Origin: Bacillota bacterium
GTDB taxonomy: Bacteria; Bacillota; Clostridia; Lachnospirales; Lachnospiraceae
NCBI GenBank assembly: GCA_023387635.1
Contig: JAEWHU010000156.1
Coordinates: 1 to 35,468, forward strand
DNA: 35,468 nucleotides
Reading direction: 5' to 3'
The translations under genes and the position numbers were made by a program. Shown in pieces: positions 24,751 through 32,688 of this stretch (position 1 is its first letter; each line of letters begins with the position of its first letter). The notes under the pieces are model-generated. The model saw nothing but the letters and a program-made list of their open reading frames with translations. It did no database searches and had not been told where the DNA came from.

Positions 24751-26769
24751 TTAATTATGGAAAATACGTCTTAGGAAATTATAAAGACCATGTTTATATA
24801 CCACTTCACTATGTCCACCATCACCCGTATTATTAATCCCACCCATTGTCTCATAGTATATGTGCGCGACATTGTTCGCTTCTAATGTACTATGATATGT
24901 AAGTGGGAAATCTTTTACGATATCATCGTTCTTACCTTTTGCTATTAATACTAATGTATCGTCCCTATATTTTTCAGATAAGGTAAAACTTTGTTTTGTA
25001 AATAATCCATTCTCATGTACTCCATAATTATCATATTCTAAAATTCCAGGTGCAGGACATAAGCCAGCTATATAACGAATTGATTCAGGCATAGAAAAAC
25101 CAATATGTAATGCTACTCTTCCACCCATAGAAAATCCTGCAATAGCAGTGTTTTCTCTTCCAGTAGCTACAGAGAAGTTCTGACTCATATATGGCATGAG
25201 ACAATCCTTAAAATCATTCAAGAAATTATCATAAGCTTGATAATGTTCTAATGAAAAGAAGAGTTCCTTGCCATTCCCATCTTTAGGTGGTGCCCCCGTT
25301 TCATTTGCACAAGCATTGGGCAAAACTACTATCATTTTTTCTGCAGCTTCTGAAGCAATTGCATTACCAATTACAATCTGTACATTATCATTATAGAGAC
25401 TGGTTTCATTTCCTCCTATACCATGTAATAAATATAGTACCGGATATTTATTCTTGTCTGTATATCCTTCTGGTAAAATCACCTTTGCTTTTCTAGTTGA
25501 CTTTGTAGCTGTAGAATAATATTCAATATTTTTTACTTCACCATAATTAACATTGGTCTTTTTGGTCCAGAAATCATTAGGAACCTCTAAATTAGTATCC
25601 TCTATGTATGATTTAATCGACTTGTCTGATGTTGATGATACAGTTACATTCGTTTCTTTAAAGACAACTTGCGCATTATTATAAAATCCAAGATACCAAA
25701 CATTAAAGTCATGCCCACCTTTAACTTCTTGCTTCATGTAATTTACTCCATCCACTAACTTATCTGTTAAGGAAGTTAGTGAATTCGTAGCACCTGATGA
25801 GCTTGCTAAGGCAATTGAATCTTCTGTACCACAGATATTATAAAAATAATTAATATCAAAATCTGGAAATCCCGAAAGACTTGTTGCTATTTTTGAGGCA
25901 GTATTGGTAGTGGGACATGCTGAAAATGCTCCGAAATAGCTGATGATATCAAGACTCTCACACATGCCGATATTGATTGTCTGCATACCACCCATAGAAA
26001 GACCAGCCATTGCTCTATGATCACGATAATTCGTCATATCATAGCCTTCTTCTGTATATTTTCCATATGTAGCATATGTACTTTCAATATATGGTATCAA
26101 ATCATTACGTAATTCCTGACCAAATAAATAGAAGGAGTTATGGTCTGATGAGGTATTCGCAAAATTAATACTAGAACGGCCATTAGGTACGACTATAATA
26201 AATGGTTCTATGTCTCCATAATAAATTAGATTATCCATCATAATTTTGACCTTGGAGGAATCGTCAAACATTCCCCATTCTTTTTCATTGCCTCCGATTC
26301 CATGCATAAGATACAGAACATTATATGACTTACTTTCATCATACTCATATGGCAAATACACATAAGCGTGCTTTGTTATCTCTGACTTATCGCCAAAATA
26401 ATCATATGTCTGATAAGAAATATTCTCTATCGTTCCTAAATTATCCTTTCGCCTTGTAGTATACTTAGCAGGAATTGTGTCGCTGATGGTTGCGGTTGCT
26501 TCCGTTGCTGCATTATCTTTATTATCTGCTGCCACTTCCACGGCCTCATTACTATCTTTATTAGATGATTCTGAGTTGTCCACTGTATCCTTAAGATTTT
26601 CTTTATTCAAATCAATATCCCCTTGCTTATTATCATCCATTGGCGTTTCCTCCTCTTTTGATTGTGTTTCTACTGTCTCTAATTTTTCACCCAATTGTCC
26701 TTTTCCAGAACAAGCAGTAAAAGTTATTAAAATTAATGCGCTTAATAAAATAAACCCTGATTTTTTCAT
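24751..26769 (-). CDS. Lipoprotein with two tandem CE1-type esterase domains
   Basis: A 672-residue secreted lipoprotein. Residues 1-20 are a lipoprotein signal with lipobox FTAC and Cys C20. An acidic Ser/Asp/Asn-rich linker of about 80 residues follows. Domain 1 (about 115-370) and domain 2 (about 410-672) are both alpha/beta-hydrolases of the esterase D / feruloyl and acetyl-xylan esterase (CE1) kind. Domain 1 has LYLMHGIGGNEKEW, nucleophile S258 in GLSMGG, an acid in GTED (about 316) and H353 (GGHDFNVW). Domain 2 has LYLLHGIGGNE, S547 in GFSMGG, D615 or D616 (GKNDDIV) and H653 (GGHSEVV). Both triads look complete. It probably removes ester side groups from plant xylan outside the cell; the exact ester (ferulate or acetate) is not decided. 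It starts 19 bases after a MarR gene in the same direction. Confidence 0.9.
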   Translation of the reverse strand: MKKSGFILLSALILITFTACSGKGQLGEKLETVETQSKEEETPMDDNKQGDIDLNKENLKDTVDNSESSNKDSNEAVEVAADNKDNAATEATATISDTIPAKYTTRRKDNLGTIENISYQTYDYFGDKSEITKHAYVYLPYEYDESKSYNVLYLMHGIGGNEKEWGMFDDSSKVKIMMDNLIYYGDIEPFIIVVPNGRSSINFANTSSDHNSFYLFGQELRNDLIPYIESTYATYGKYTEEGYDMTNYRDHRAMAGLSMGGMQTINIGMCESLDIISYFGAFSACPTTNTASKIATSLSGFPDFDINYFYNICGTEDSIALASSSGATNSLTSLTDKLVDGVNYMKQEVKGGHDFNVWYLGFYNNAQVVFKETNVTVSSTSDKSIKSYIEDTNLEVPNDFWTKKTNVNYGEVKNIEYYSTATKSTRKAKVILPEGYTDKNKYPVLYLLHGIGGNETSLYNDNVQIVIGNAIASEAAEKMIVVLPNACANETGAPPKDGNGKELFFSLEHYQAYDNFLNDFKDCLMPYMSQNFSVATGRENTAIAGFSMGGRVALHIGFSMPESIRYIAGLCPAPGILEYDNYGVHENGLFTKQSFTLSEKYRDDTLVLIAKGKNDDIVKDFPLTYHSTLEANNVAHIYYETMGGINNTGDGGHSEVVYKHGLYNFLRRIFHN

Positions 26770-26788
26770 ATACTAAGAATCCCTCCCC

Positions 26789-27229
26789 TTAATTCATCTG
26801 ATTTTCAAGATTTGTTTGAATACGGCTCAGACTATCAATGATCATTTTCTTATCTTCCTCTGAAAAACCCTGAAAACATATAGCTTCTGCTTTGTCAGTA
26901 ATCTGCTTTACTTCCCAAGCTATGCTACGCCCTTTCTCCGTTAGAAATATTGCATATGCCTTTTTCCCACCTGAGACAGTTTCCTGCTGTTTTTTAATAA
27001 GACCTTTAAGTTCCATCTTCTTTAGAAGTGATGTCATTGTAGCAGGTTCCACATGGCATCTTTTAGCCAAGTCTTTCTGTAAATATCCTTCTTTATTTAA
27101 TAATATAGACAGAATCTTAGGTTGACCTGCTGTTATATCTAATTTGTTGAATCTCTGTACACTATATTGTTTATGAGCATTGTAAACACTAATCAATGCT
27201 TGGTAAAAATGATTAGTTTCGTTAGACAT
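26789..27229 (-). CDS. MarR-family transcriptional regulator
   Basis: A 146-residue winged helix-turn-helix protein. The DNA-binding core LQKDLAKRCHVEPATMTSLLKKMELKGLI.K (about residues 45-77) and the wing GGKKAYAIFLTEKG are typical of MarR. I start at the ATG at 27229, which has GGAAAGGAG upstream; earlier in-frame starts would lie inside the operator repeats. It is the first gene of an operon with the double esterase. A TTGCAA-17-TATAAT promoter and two abutting palindromes sit just upstream, which indicates autoregulation. MarR proteins that bind hydroxycinnamates are known next to feruloyl esterases; that ligand is inference here. Confidence 0.9.
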   Translation of the reverse strand: MSNETNHFYQALISVYNAHKQYSVQRFNKLDITAGQPKILSILLNKEGYLQKDLAKRCHVEPATMTSLLKKMELKGLIKKQQETVSGGKKAYAIFLTEKGRSIAWEVKQITDKAEAICFQGFSEEDKKMIIDSLSRIQTNLENQMN

Positions 27230-27248
27230 ATTAACTCCTTTCCCTATG

Positions 27249-27275
27249 ATTAGATATCTAATTAGATATCTAATT
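27249..27275. promoter_or_regulatory. Two abutting MarR-type operators
   Basis: ATTAGATATCTA occurs twice head-to-tail (27249-27260, 27261-27272). Each contains the perfect palindrome TTAGATATCTAA, and the whole block is itself palindromic. It covers the expected transcription start of the marR-esterase operon. Confidence 0.75.
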
Positions 27276-27278
27276 AAC

Positions 27279-27307
27279 ATTATAAATTAATATGGTAATA
27301 ATTGCAA
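27279..27307 (-). promoter_or_regulatory. Promoter of the marR-esterase operon
   Basis: On the minus strand TTGCAA (27302-27307), 17 bases, TATAAT (27279-27284), with the operators starting immediately downstream. Confidence 0.75.
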
Positions 27308-27382
27308 GAAATAATTAGAATCGAGTGGGAGACAGGTAATTAGTTTACATTCTTCTGCTTTTTCTATTGTCTAGAGTTACGC

Positions 27383-27435
27383 AAAAAAAGGAATGCCACA
27401 CCACTAACCAAAATGTTAGTGATGTGGCACTCCTT
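27383..27435 (-). terminator. Terminator of the scfA-scfB transcript
   Basis: On the minus strand a 21-base pair of arms (AAGGAGTGCCACATCACTAAC / its near-complement) with two mispairs and a 6-base loop, followed by seven U. A perfect-looking strong terminator about 30 bases past the scfB stop. Confidence 0.9.
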
Positions 27436-27467
27436 ATATTTGCAATTACTTATATTTGCAATTACTT
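27436..27467. repeat. 16-bp tandem duplication at the scfB stop codon
   Basis: ATATTTGCAATTACTT occurs twice without spacer (27436-27451, 27452-27467). The second copy reaches into the scfB stop codon (27466-27468). Confidence 0.85.
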
Positions 27468-28848
27468 ATTCTTCGCTCCACTGAGATTCAGCCACTTGCA
27501 TCATAATTGCACATTCCATACGCTTTTTAAACAACTTACAACCATATTCATAAACACCATGAATAGAACCAGTTGCATTATACGCATTTGCTGCACAACC
27601 GCCGCTACAATATAACCTAGCCCAGCAATCCTTGCATTCTTCTCTTTCAAAAGCATTACATTTCATGAACTCACCACGAAGTTCATCATTTTTTACACCA
27701 TCCCATACGTTACCCATACTACAAGATTCGTCGCCAACAAATTGATGACATGGGAATAATTCTCCCCAAGGAGTTACTGCCAAATATTCAGTACCTGAAC
27801 CACATCCTGCTATACGTTTATGAATACATGGACCACCTTTTAGGTCTATCATATAATGATAGAATGTAAAACCATTGCCTTCTTTTTTACGTTTTAGCAT
27901 TTCTTTAGCAAGTATTTCGTATTGATTAAATAATTCTGGTAGATCCTCTTCTGTTAAAGCATAATCACTATCTGGAGAACAAACTACAGGCTCCATTGAT
28001 AATTCTTTAAATCCCATATCTGCCATATGAAGTATGTCCTTGGTAAAGTCTACATTATTGTGAGTGTATGTTCCACGCATATAGTACTCTTTATCACCAC
28101 GTCTTTTCACAAACTCTTTAAATTTAGGAAGAATTACATCATAACTTCCAACTCCACCAATTGTTTTTCTTAAGTGATCATGGACTTCTTTTCTACCATC
28201 TAAACTTAATACAACGTTATGCATTTCTTTATTAGCAAAATCCATTACCTCTTCACTTAATAACATTCCATTTGTTGTTAATGTAAAACGAATATTCTTT
28301 TTATGCAATTTTTCTTGCTCACGTCCATAAGCAACAATTTGTTTCACCACTTCAAAATTCATTAATGGCTCGCCACCAAAGAAGTCGATATCAAGATTTC
28401 TTCTTGTGCCTGAATTGGCAATTAGAAAATCAATAGCTTGTTTACCAACTTCAAATGTCATTAAAGCCCTATCACCATTAAATTTACCTTGGCTAGCGAA
28501 ACAGTAATCACAATTTAGGTTACAGGTATGTGCTATATGTAAACATAAAGCTTTTACTACTGTATTATTCTTCTTCACATCCAATGCTTTTTCTTCATAT
28601 ACATTAGTTGTAAATAATTTCTTCATTCCTTTTAGTGTTTCTATATCTTCAATTACTTCAAGTATCTCTGCTTCATTAACGTCAGCTTCATCAGCATATT
28701 TTGCTAACATAGCCTTCACAATTGCATCTTTATCATTGTTTTCGTACATTTCTATAACATCATATGCTAAATCATCTACATAATGTACGGAACCACTGTA
28801 TATATCAAGTACGATATTAAAACCATTTAATTTATATTGATGTATCAT
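27466..28848 (-). CDS. scfB: SCIFF-peptide radical SAM maturase
   Basis: About 460 residues with the radical SAM motif CX3CX2C in HTCNLNCDYCF (near residue 109 from the chosen start), an FFGGEPL motif (GGE) and a C-terminal Cys-rich SPASM-type region (PCHQFVG...CKDCWARLYCSGGCAANA...YGC) that binds auxiliary iron-sulfur clusters. The N-terminal 90 residues form a RiPP-recognition-like domain. It installs thioether cross-links in the SCIFF precursor. The precursor gene lies 109 bases upstream, the conserved clostridial arrangement. I start at the ATG at 28848, since the GGAG just before it is the ribosome site; an in-frame ATG four codons earlier (28860) is possible. No protease or exporter gene follows; a terminator does. 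Firm assignment. Confidence 0.95.
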   Translation of the reverse strand: MIHQYKLNGFNIVLDIYSGSVHYVDDLAYDVIEMYENNDKDAIVKAMLAKYADEADVNEAEILEVIEDIETLKGMKKLFTTNVYEEKALDVKKNNTVVKALCLHIAHTCNLNCDYCFASQGKFNGDRALMTFEVGKQAIDFLIANSGTRRNLDIDFFGGEPLMNFEVVKQIVAYGREQEKLHKKNIRFTLTTNGMLLSEEVMDFANKEMHNVVLSLDGRKEVHDHLRKTIGGVGSYDVILPKFKEFVKRRGDKEYYMRGTYTHNNVDFTKDILHMADMGFKELSMEPVVCSPDSDYALTEEDLPELFNQYEILAKEMLKRKKEGNGFTFYHYMIDLKGGPCIHKRIAGCGSGTEYLAVTPWGELFPCHQFVGDESCSMGNVWDGVKNDELRGEFMKCNAFEREECKDCWARLYCSGGCAANAYNATGSIHGVYEYGCKLFKKRMECAIMMQVAESQWSEE

Positions 28849-28915
28849 ATTAATCTCCATTCTACAAAAGAAAAGTCGTTAAGCCTATAAGACCAAACGA
28901 CCACTCTTTGACAAC

Positions 28916-28973
28916 GACTAAGTATATCTTATTCCCTAGTTTTTGACTAAGTATATCTTAATCCCTAGTTTTG
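28916..28973. repeat. 29-bp tandem duplication at the scfA stop codon
   Basis: Two copies (28916-28944 and 28945-28973) beginning GACTAAGTATATCTTA and ending CCCTAGTTTT, with two differences. The second copy contains the last codons and the stop of scfA, so the first is an echo of the SCIFF C-terminal codons (ACT AGG GAA TAA). Confidence 0.85.
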
Positions 28974-29107
28974 CTTTCACATTGTTGATTAGCAACGCCA
29001 CAAGATGTTTTACAAGCTGATTGGCAAGATGTTTGACATTCGCCACATCCACCATGCTCAGCGCTTTTTACTAAATCACGTGTTTCTAATACTTTAATTC
29101 TTTTCAT
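28958..29107 (-). CDS. scfA: SCIFF ranthipeptide precursor (six Cys in forty-five)
   Basis: A 49-residue peptide found by reading the gap upstream of the maturase. It begins MKRIKVLETRDLVKSAEHGG and continues with the Cys-rich core CGECQTSCQSACKTSC, then VANQQCESKTRD. The six Cys are at 21, 24, 28, 32, 36 and 43, the defining SCIFF pattern. The ATG at 29107 follows GGAGGCATATAAG. The promoter is close to consensus (29144-29172). The radical SAM partner is downstream. Family knowledge: thioether links join Cys to non-adjacent residues, and the mature role in Clostridia is not settled (signalling has been suggested). The C-terminal end lies in a tandem repeat, so the last residues may vary between strains. 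Confidence 0.95.
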   Translation of the reverse strand: MKRIKVLETRDLVKSAEHGGCGECQTSCQSACKTSCGVANQQCESKTRD

Positions 29108-29143
29108 CTTATATGCCTCCTTTGGATAAGTTTCTAGTTTATT

Positions 29144-29172
29144 ATTATATTATACTTACCTTGGATTGTCAA
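29144..29172 (-). promoter_or_regulatory. Consensus promoter of scfA-scfB
   Basis: On the minus strand TTGACA (29167-29172), 17 bases and TATAAT (29144-29149): a full consensus sigma-A promoter 37 bases before the scfA start. Confidence 0.8.
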
Positions 29173-29220
29173 AATAAATCTATACATTATTTAGCTAAAA
29201 TGTGAAATAAAACAAGTATC

Positions 29221-30678
29221 TTATTCTATTTTAACATTAATCTCCTTTGGCAATCTTCCTTTCGTACTTCTAAGCACAATTCCACTATCTATTTTTTCCT
29301 TTAAATTATCTATAATATTCTTAGTTATAACTTCACCTGGTACAATTAAAGGTATCCCTGGTGGATAAGCCCATACATACTCAAGAGAAATATGGCCTAT
29401 GGCTTCTTCTAAAATAACAAATGTACCTTTACCATTACTTACATCAGATATCTTGTATTTCATTTTAGGTAGCAGCTCTTGTGGCACTTTCTTATAAGGT
29501 ACATCTACTACATTATTTGGTATACAATCTTTATCTATCTCTAGTAATGCTTCTAAAAGCCTTGTCATATTTTCATTTGTATCACATATACTTGTCATCG
29601 CTACTACATAATTTACACTAGCCATCTCAACTTCTATGTGATATTTTTCTCGTAGCACCCAGGCTAGCTTACTTCCTGTATAATTGGTTCCCTTTGTACT
29701 TACAATTATTTTACCTTTATCAAACTCATGGATCCATGGATGATATTCTATCCTATCGTTTCCCTTACATAAAACACGTAGGTGCTTAAGCGAACATAGC
29801 TTATCACTAAATGAATCAAGATTTTTTTCATATTGGTAAAATAACTCTTCCTTTTTATCTATTAATAATCTTATACAATTATCAATAGAGGCCATCAGTA
29901 TATAGGAAGGACTACTTGTTTGAAAAATAGATAATTCTTTTGACAATCTGTCTATATCAACAATTTGTCCACCCACATGTAATAAAGCACATTGAGTCAG
30001 TGCAGGCAAAGTTTTATGTAAACTATGTATAACAATATCCGCACCAGCTTTTATAGCATTACTTGGGAAACCATCTGATAAGCCAAGATGTGCTCCATGG
30101 GCCTCATCAACTAGAACAGGTATCCCTTTTTCATGCGCTAATTTTACGATACCAGGTATATCACTAACGATACCTTCATATGTAGGTGATGTTATAATGA
30201 TTAATTTGGCATCTTGATTTTTACTTATTACCTCTTTCACAGTATCTAAACTAATACTTCCATTAATCTGATACTCATCATCTTCTGTTGGTAAGAGGTA
30301 GCAAGTTTTTAATCCATTTAATTCTATGGCATGATACACTGCTTTATGACTGTTCCTAGATAATATCACCTTATCACCATAATTAACAAGTGAACGAATT
30401 CCAGACAGAATTCCACATGTACTGCCATTTACTAAAAAGAATGTTCTTCTACTGCCATATAAAATTCTTCCTCTATCCTCACACTCTTTAATAATTCCTT
30501 CCGGATTACTTAGATTATCAAAGCCGTCTATCTCCGTAATATCCATAAAATATGGAAGTCCATCCACATAATACTCTGGATTTCTTTTGTGCCCAGGCAT
30601 ATGCATGGGACAAATATCTTTTCTTGAATAATCAATTAGTTCTTTATATAAAGAAGTACCTCCGTTTATATCGTTCAT
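29221..30678 (-). CDS. Orn/Lys/Arg decarboxylase family enzyme (SpeA-like)
   Basis: A PLP fold-type I basic amino acid decarboxylase of the short clostridial/Bacillus kind (about 485 residues). Motifs: CPMHMPGHKRN near the N-terminus, FLVNGSTCG, SRNSHKAVYHA, the VDEAHGAHLG block with the PLP-binding Asp, and HSLHKTLPALTQ with the Schiff-base lysine (about residue 222). The C-terminal YPPGIPLIVPGE is characteristic. Substrate (Arg, Lys or Orn) is not decidable by eye; Bacillus SpeA is arginine-specific. Start: ATG at 30678, with AAGGAG 10 bases upstream. An in-frame ATG at 30717 has no ribosome site. It stands alone, and probably feeds polyamine synthesis. Confidence 0.88.
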   Translation of the reverse strand: MNDINGGTSLYKELIDYSRKDICPMHMPGHKRNPEYYVDGLPYFMDITEIDGFDNLSNPEGIIKECEDRGRILYGSRRTFFLVNGSTCGILSGIRSLVNYGDKVILSRNSHKAVYHAIELNGLKTCYLLPTEDDEYQINGSISLDTVKEVISKNQDAKLIIITSPTYEGIVSDIPGIVKLAHEKGIPVLVDEAHGAHLGLSDGFPSNAIKAGADIVIHSLHKTLPALTQCALLHVGGQIVDIDRLSKELSIFQTSSPSYILMASIDNCIRLLIDKKEELFYQYEKNLDSFSDKLCSLKHLRVLCKGNDRIEYHPWIHEFDKGKIIVSTKGTNYTGSKLAWVLREKYHIEVEMASVNYVVAMTSICDTNENMTRLLEALLEIDKDCIPNNVVDVPYKKVPQELLPKMKYKISDVSNGKGTFVILEEAIGHISLEYVWAYPPGIPLIVPGEVITKNIIDNLKEKIDSGIVLRSTKGRLPKEINVKIE

Positions 30679-30835
30679 CCCATTAAATCTCCTTAACTTA
30701 TAGTTCCTATTAATCATTATAAAAGATACTAACTAAAAGGGAAAGAAGAAAATAACATTGAATGATTTTTTATAATACTACCAATCTTTTTTTAGTTATT
30801 AACTTGTACTACTTCTTTTGATTATTCCAATTACT

Positions 30836-31219
30836 TTATTCTACAATTTCAATTTGATTATTCTCATAATCTAAGATAACACTTTCATAATAACCATCAC
30901 CTGTTACTCTTGGCATGCTCAGTATACGAAATCCATCTTCCTTTAACCTAGCAGTAAGTTTATCAACTTTATCTTTACTTCCAACACTAATTGCTATGTG
31001 ACTATAACCACTATTGTACGTGAATTTTTTACTTTCTACTATTTCAGGTCTGGTCATAATTTCTATTCTACTATTATCTTCAAAAGTTAAAAAATAGGTC
31101 TCAAAATCCGTTTTCGTATTATGATATTTCTCATTAGAAGTTGCATTAAAATATGTTTCATAAAACTTTTTTGTTCGCTCTAGATTATTTACATACATAG
31201 CAATATGACTGATTTTCAT
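30836..31219 (-). CDS. VOC/glyoxalase-like metalloenzyme
   Basis: A 127-residue vicinal-oxygen-chelate protein with two beta-alpha-beta-beta-beta modules. Potential metal ligands lie in the four usual places: H5 (ISHIAMYV), the Glu of SRIEIM, the His of GYSHIAISV and the terminal Glu of IEIVE. This pattern fits a glyoxalase I-like enzyme, but the family also includes dioxygenases and drug-binding proteins, so the reaction is open. I start at the ATG at 31219 because AGGAGG is just upstream; an earlier in-frame ATG would lie in the operator array. It is preceded by an array of ATGTTTACAT sites and by padR, which suggests stress- or drug-responsive control. Confidence 0.85.
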   Translation of the reverse strand: MKISHIAMYVNNLERTKKFYETYFNATSNEKYHNTKTDFETYFLTFEDNSRIEIMTRPEIVESKKFTYNSGYSHIAISVGSKDKVDKLTARLKEDGFRILSMPRVTGDGYYESVILDYENNQIEIVE

Positions 31220-31242
31220 ATTTCCTCCTAACATTATTATTA

Positions 31243-31309
31243 ATGTAAACATTATTGATTAATGTTTACATAATTGGTTAATGTTTACATAGCTGGTTAA
31301 TGTTTTCTT
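31243..31309. promoter_or_regulatory. Array of four 19-bp-spaced ATGTTTACAT sites
   Basis: The ATGTnnACAT element occurs at 31243-31252 (as ATGTAAACAT), 31262-31271 and 31281-31290, and a degraded copy starts at 31300. The exact 19-base period covers the promoter region of the VOC gene. ATGT/ACAT half-sites are those bound by PadR proteins. Confidence 0.7.
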
Positions 31310-31329
31310 TGATAATATTTTAACATATA

Positions 31330-31659
31330 TTAACAATCTTGTCTATAAGAGGGTATCCCTATTTCAGAAACTATATTTTTTATCTTATTCCAGTCATGAA
31401 TACAGGTATCAAGATATCTCCTCCCCTCTGTAGTAATGCGGTAGTATTTTCTCTTTGGCCCGTTAGAGGTTGTTCCATAATAAACTTCTGTTGTCCCCTC
31501 TGCACAAAGCCTTCTAAGAATGGAATAAAAGGTACTTTCATTTACCTCTGGAAATAGTTTGCTCATTTTTTGCATAATGTCATAACCATACATTTCCTCC
31601 TTGGATATAGAAAATAAAATGCACATCTCTAATATTCCTTTTTTTAATTGTGCATCCAA
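31330..31659 (-). CDS. PadR-family transcriptional regulator
   Basis: A 109-residue PadR protein: MDAQLKKGILEMCILFSIS..EMYGYDIMQKMSKLFPEVNESTFYSILRRLCAEG and the wing GPKRKYYRIT are diagnostic. The start is TTG at 31659, touching the stop of the upstream HAAS gene (TAA-TTG) with AGAGGTG as the ribosome site, so the two are translationally coupled. It is a short, DNA-binding-only form with a short C-terminal dimer helix. The order (HAAS protein first, PadR second) is inverted from the more usual PadR-first arrangement. Likely targets are its own operon (32529-32591) and the VOC gene array at 31243-31309. Both are inference from position. Confidence 0.92.
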   Translation of the reverse strand: MDAQLKKGILEMCILFSISKEEMYGYDIMQKMSKLFPEVNESTFYSILRRLCAEGTTEVYYGTTSNGPKRKYYRITTEGRRYLDTCIHDWNKIKNIVSEIGIPSYRQDC

Positions 31660-32511
31660 TTATTTCACCTCTTTCACAAGCTTATTACAATAAAACGTAT
31701 ATATTATTCCTACTAAAATACTAATTAAATATGGTAAAAAGTCTAAATTAATATACTCCTTATAATTACTCAAATTATCTATTTTATGTATGGTGTTAAT
31801 GAAACAAAATATTGTACCTATCATACCAATTTCATGAATTACGATTGTAAAATAATACATTGATGTTTTACTATACTTATATAATCCAAATAAAAGTAAA
31901 CTAAATAATATGAAGATTATTCCATATAAAATATTAGTAACAAACGGACCAATCTCCCACATCTCCATTCCATATGGATTTTTATGTATACCCCATGTTA
32001 AAACTTCAAATTTCATAAACCAAAATAGTGATAAAGCTAATAAAATATGTAACAAATGATATACTAAAATTTTTGATAGATTTTTCTTATTCTCACTATG
32101 AGATAGCCAAGATAACGATAACAATACACCATCAAGCAACTTCCATAATCCTATAGTAACAATGGGTGTTAAAAAACACACTGCCATAACCATGTTCTTA
32201 TTATCATTGATTGTTACAATCAAATATGTAATAATACTTAGCATAATAATTGATAATATAAGTGGCTGTAATATTCTTTTATTAATATAGCTTTTACTTT
32301 TAGGTGTTTCAAGCAAAATAGCTCCAACTAGTTCTACGGGGGAACCTAATTCTCTACAAATATCTTCTTCATTTTTTCCTTCTAATAAACCAATATCAAA
32401 GTACTCTTCGTAATCCTCCATAATATCTTTAATATCATTTTTTTCATATTTCCATAATAAATTCCAATGTAACTCATTCATGAACTTTCTTTTACTTATT
32501 GAGTATTTCAT
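31660..32511 (-). CDS. HAAS-domain (DUF1700) multi-pass membrane protein
   Basis: 283 residues. The N-terminal part carries the HAAS signature: IMEDYEEYFDIGLLEGKNEEDICRELGSPVELV (about residues 30-62). Six or seven hydrophobic segments follow (for example IIMLSIITYLIV, MAVCFLTPIVTIGLW, ILLALSLFWF, ILYGIIFILFSLLLFGLY), so it is an integral membrane protein. Family knowledge: HAAS proteins pair with PadR regulators, and the HAAS segment can sense a ligand or partner and affect PadR. The ATG at 32511 follows AAAGGAGGA. It is the first gene of the two-gene operon, controlled by the twin operators upstream. Function unknown. Confidence 0.85.
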   Translation of the reverse strand: MKYSISKRKFMNELHWNLLWKYEKNDIKDIMEDYEEYFDIGLLEGKNEEDICRELGSPVELVGAILLETPKSKSYINKRILQPLILSIIMLSIITYLIVTINDNKNMVMAVCFLTPIVTIGLWKLLDGVLLSLSWLSHSENKKNLSKILVYHLLHILLALSLFWFMKFEVLTWGIHKNPYGMEMWEIGPFVTNILYGIIFILFSLLLFGLYKYSKTSMYYFTIVIHEIGMIGTIFCFINTIHKIDNLSNYKEYINLDFLPYLISILVGIIYTFYCNKLVKEVK

Positions 32512-32528
32512 AGATTCCTCCTTTTACA

Positions 32529-32591
32529 CTACTGATTGATGAACAATAGTTATAATCAAACATTATCACACTACTGTTCATTAATCAATAG
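32529..32591. promoter_or_regulatory. Twin 21-bp operators and promoter of the HAAS-padR operon
   Basis: CTAYTG-N9-CARTAG dyads at 32529-32549 and 32571-32591 have centres 42 bases apart, about four helix turns. They form a larger imperfect inverted repeat (20 of 23 bases). A minus-strand promoter TTGATT (32583-32588), 17 bases, TAATGT (32560-32565) lies between and under them, so binding at both would trap the promoter. Confidence 0.65.
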
Positions 32592-32657
32592 TTAAAAATC
32601 TATTAGTAAAATTACATAAGTCTAAATCATACAATTTACTTAAATGAACGTTATTAA

Positions 32658-32681
32658 GGCACAGGAATAAACTCCTGTGCC
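32658..32681 (-). terminator. Terminator at the end of the van operon
   Basis: Perfect arms GGCACAGGA / TCCTGTGCC with a 6-base loop, 8 bases past the racemase stop; only a short T-rich tail. Confidence 0.7.
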
Positions 32682-32688
32682 CTCTATT

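Noticed and set aside
26477..26776. Plus-strand frame of 99 codons opposite the esterase N-terminus
   Set aside because: It is the shadow of the Ser/Asp-rich linker and lipoprotein signal on the other strand; no promoter or ribosome site.
31243..31309. Short CRISPR-like array
   Set aside because: The 19-base units are contiguous, lack unique spacers and sit in a promoter region; they are operators.
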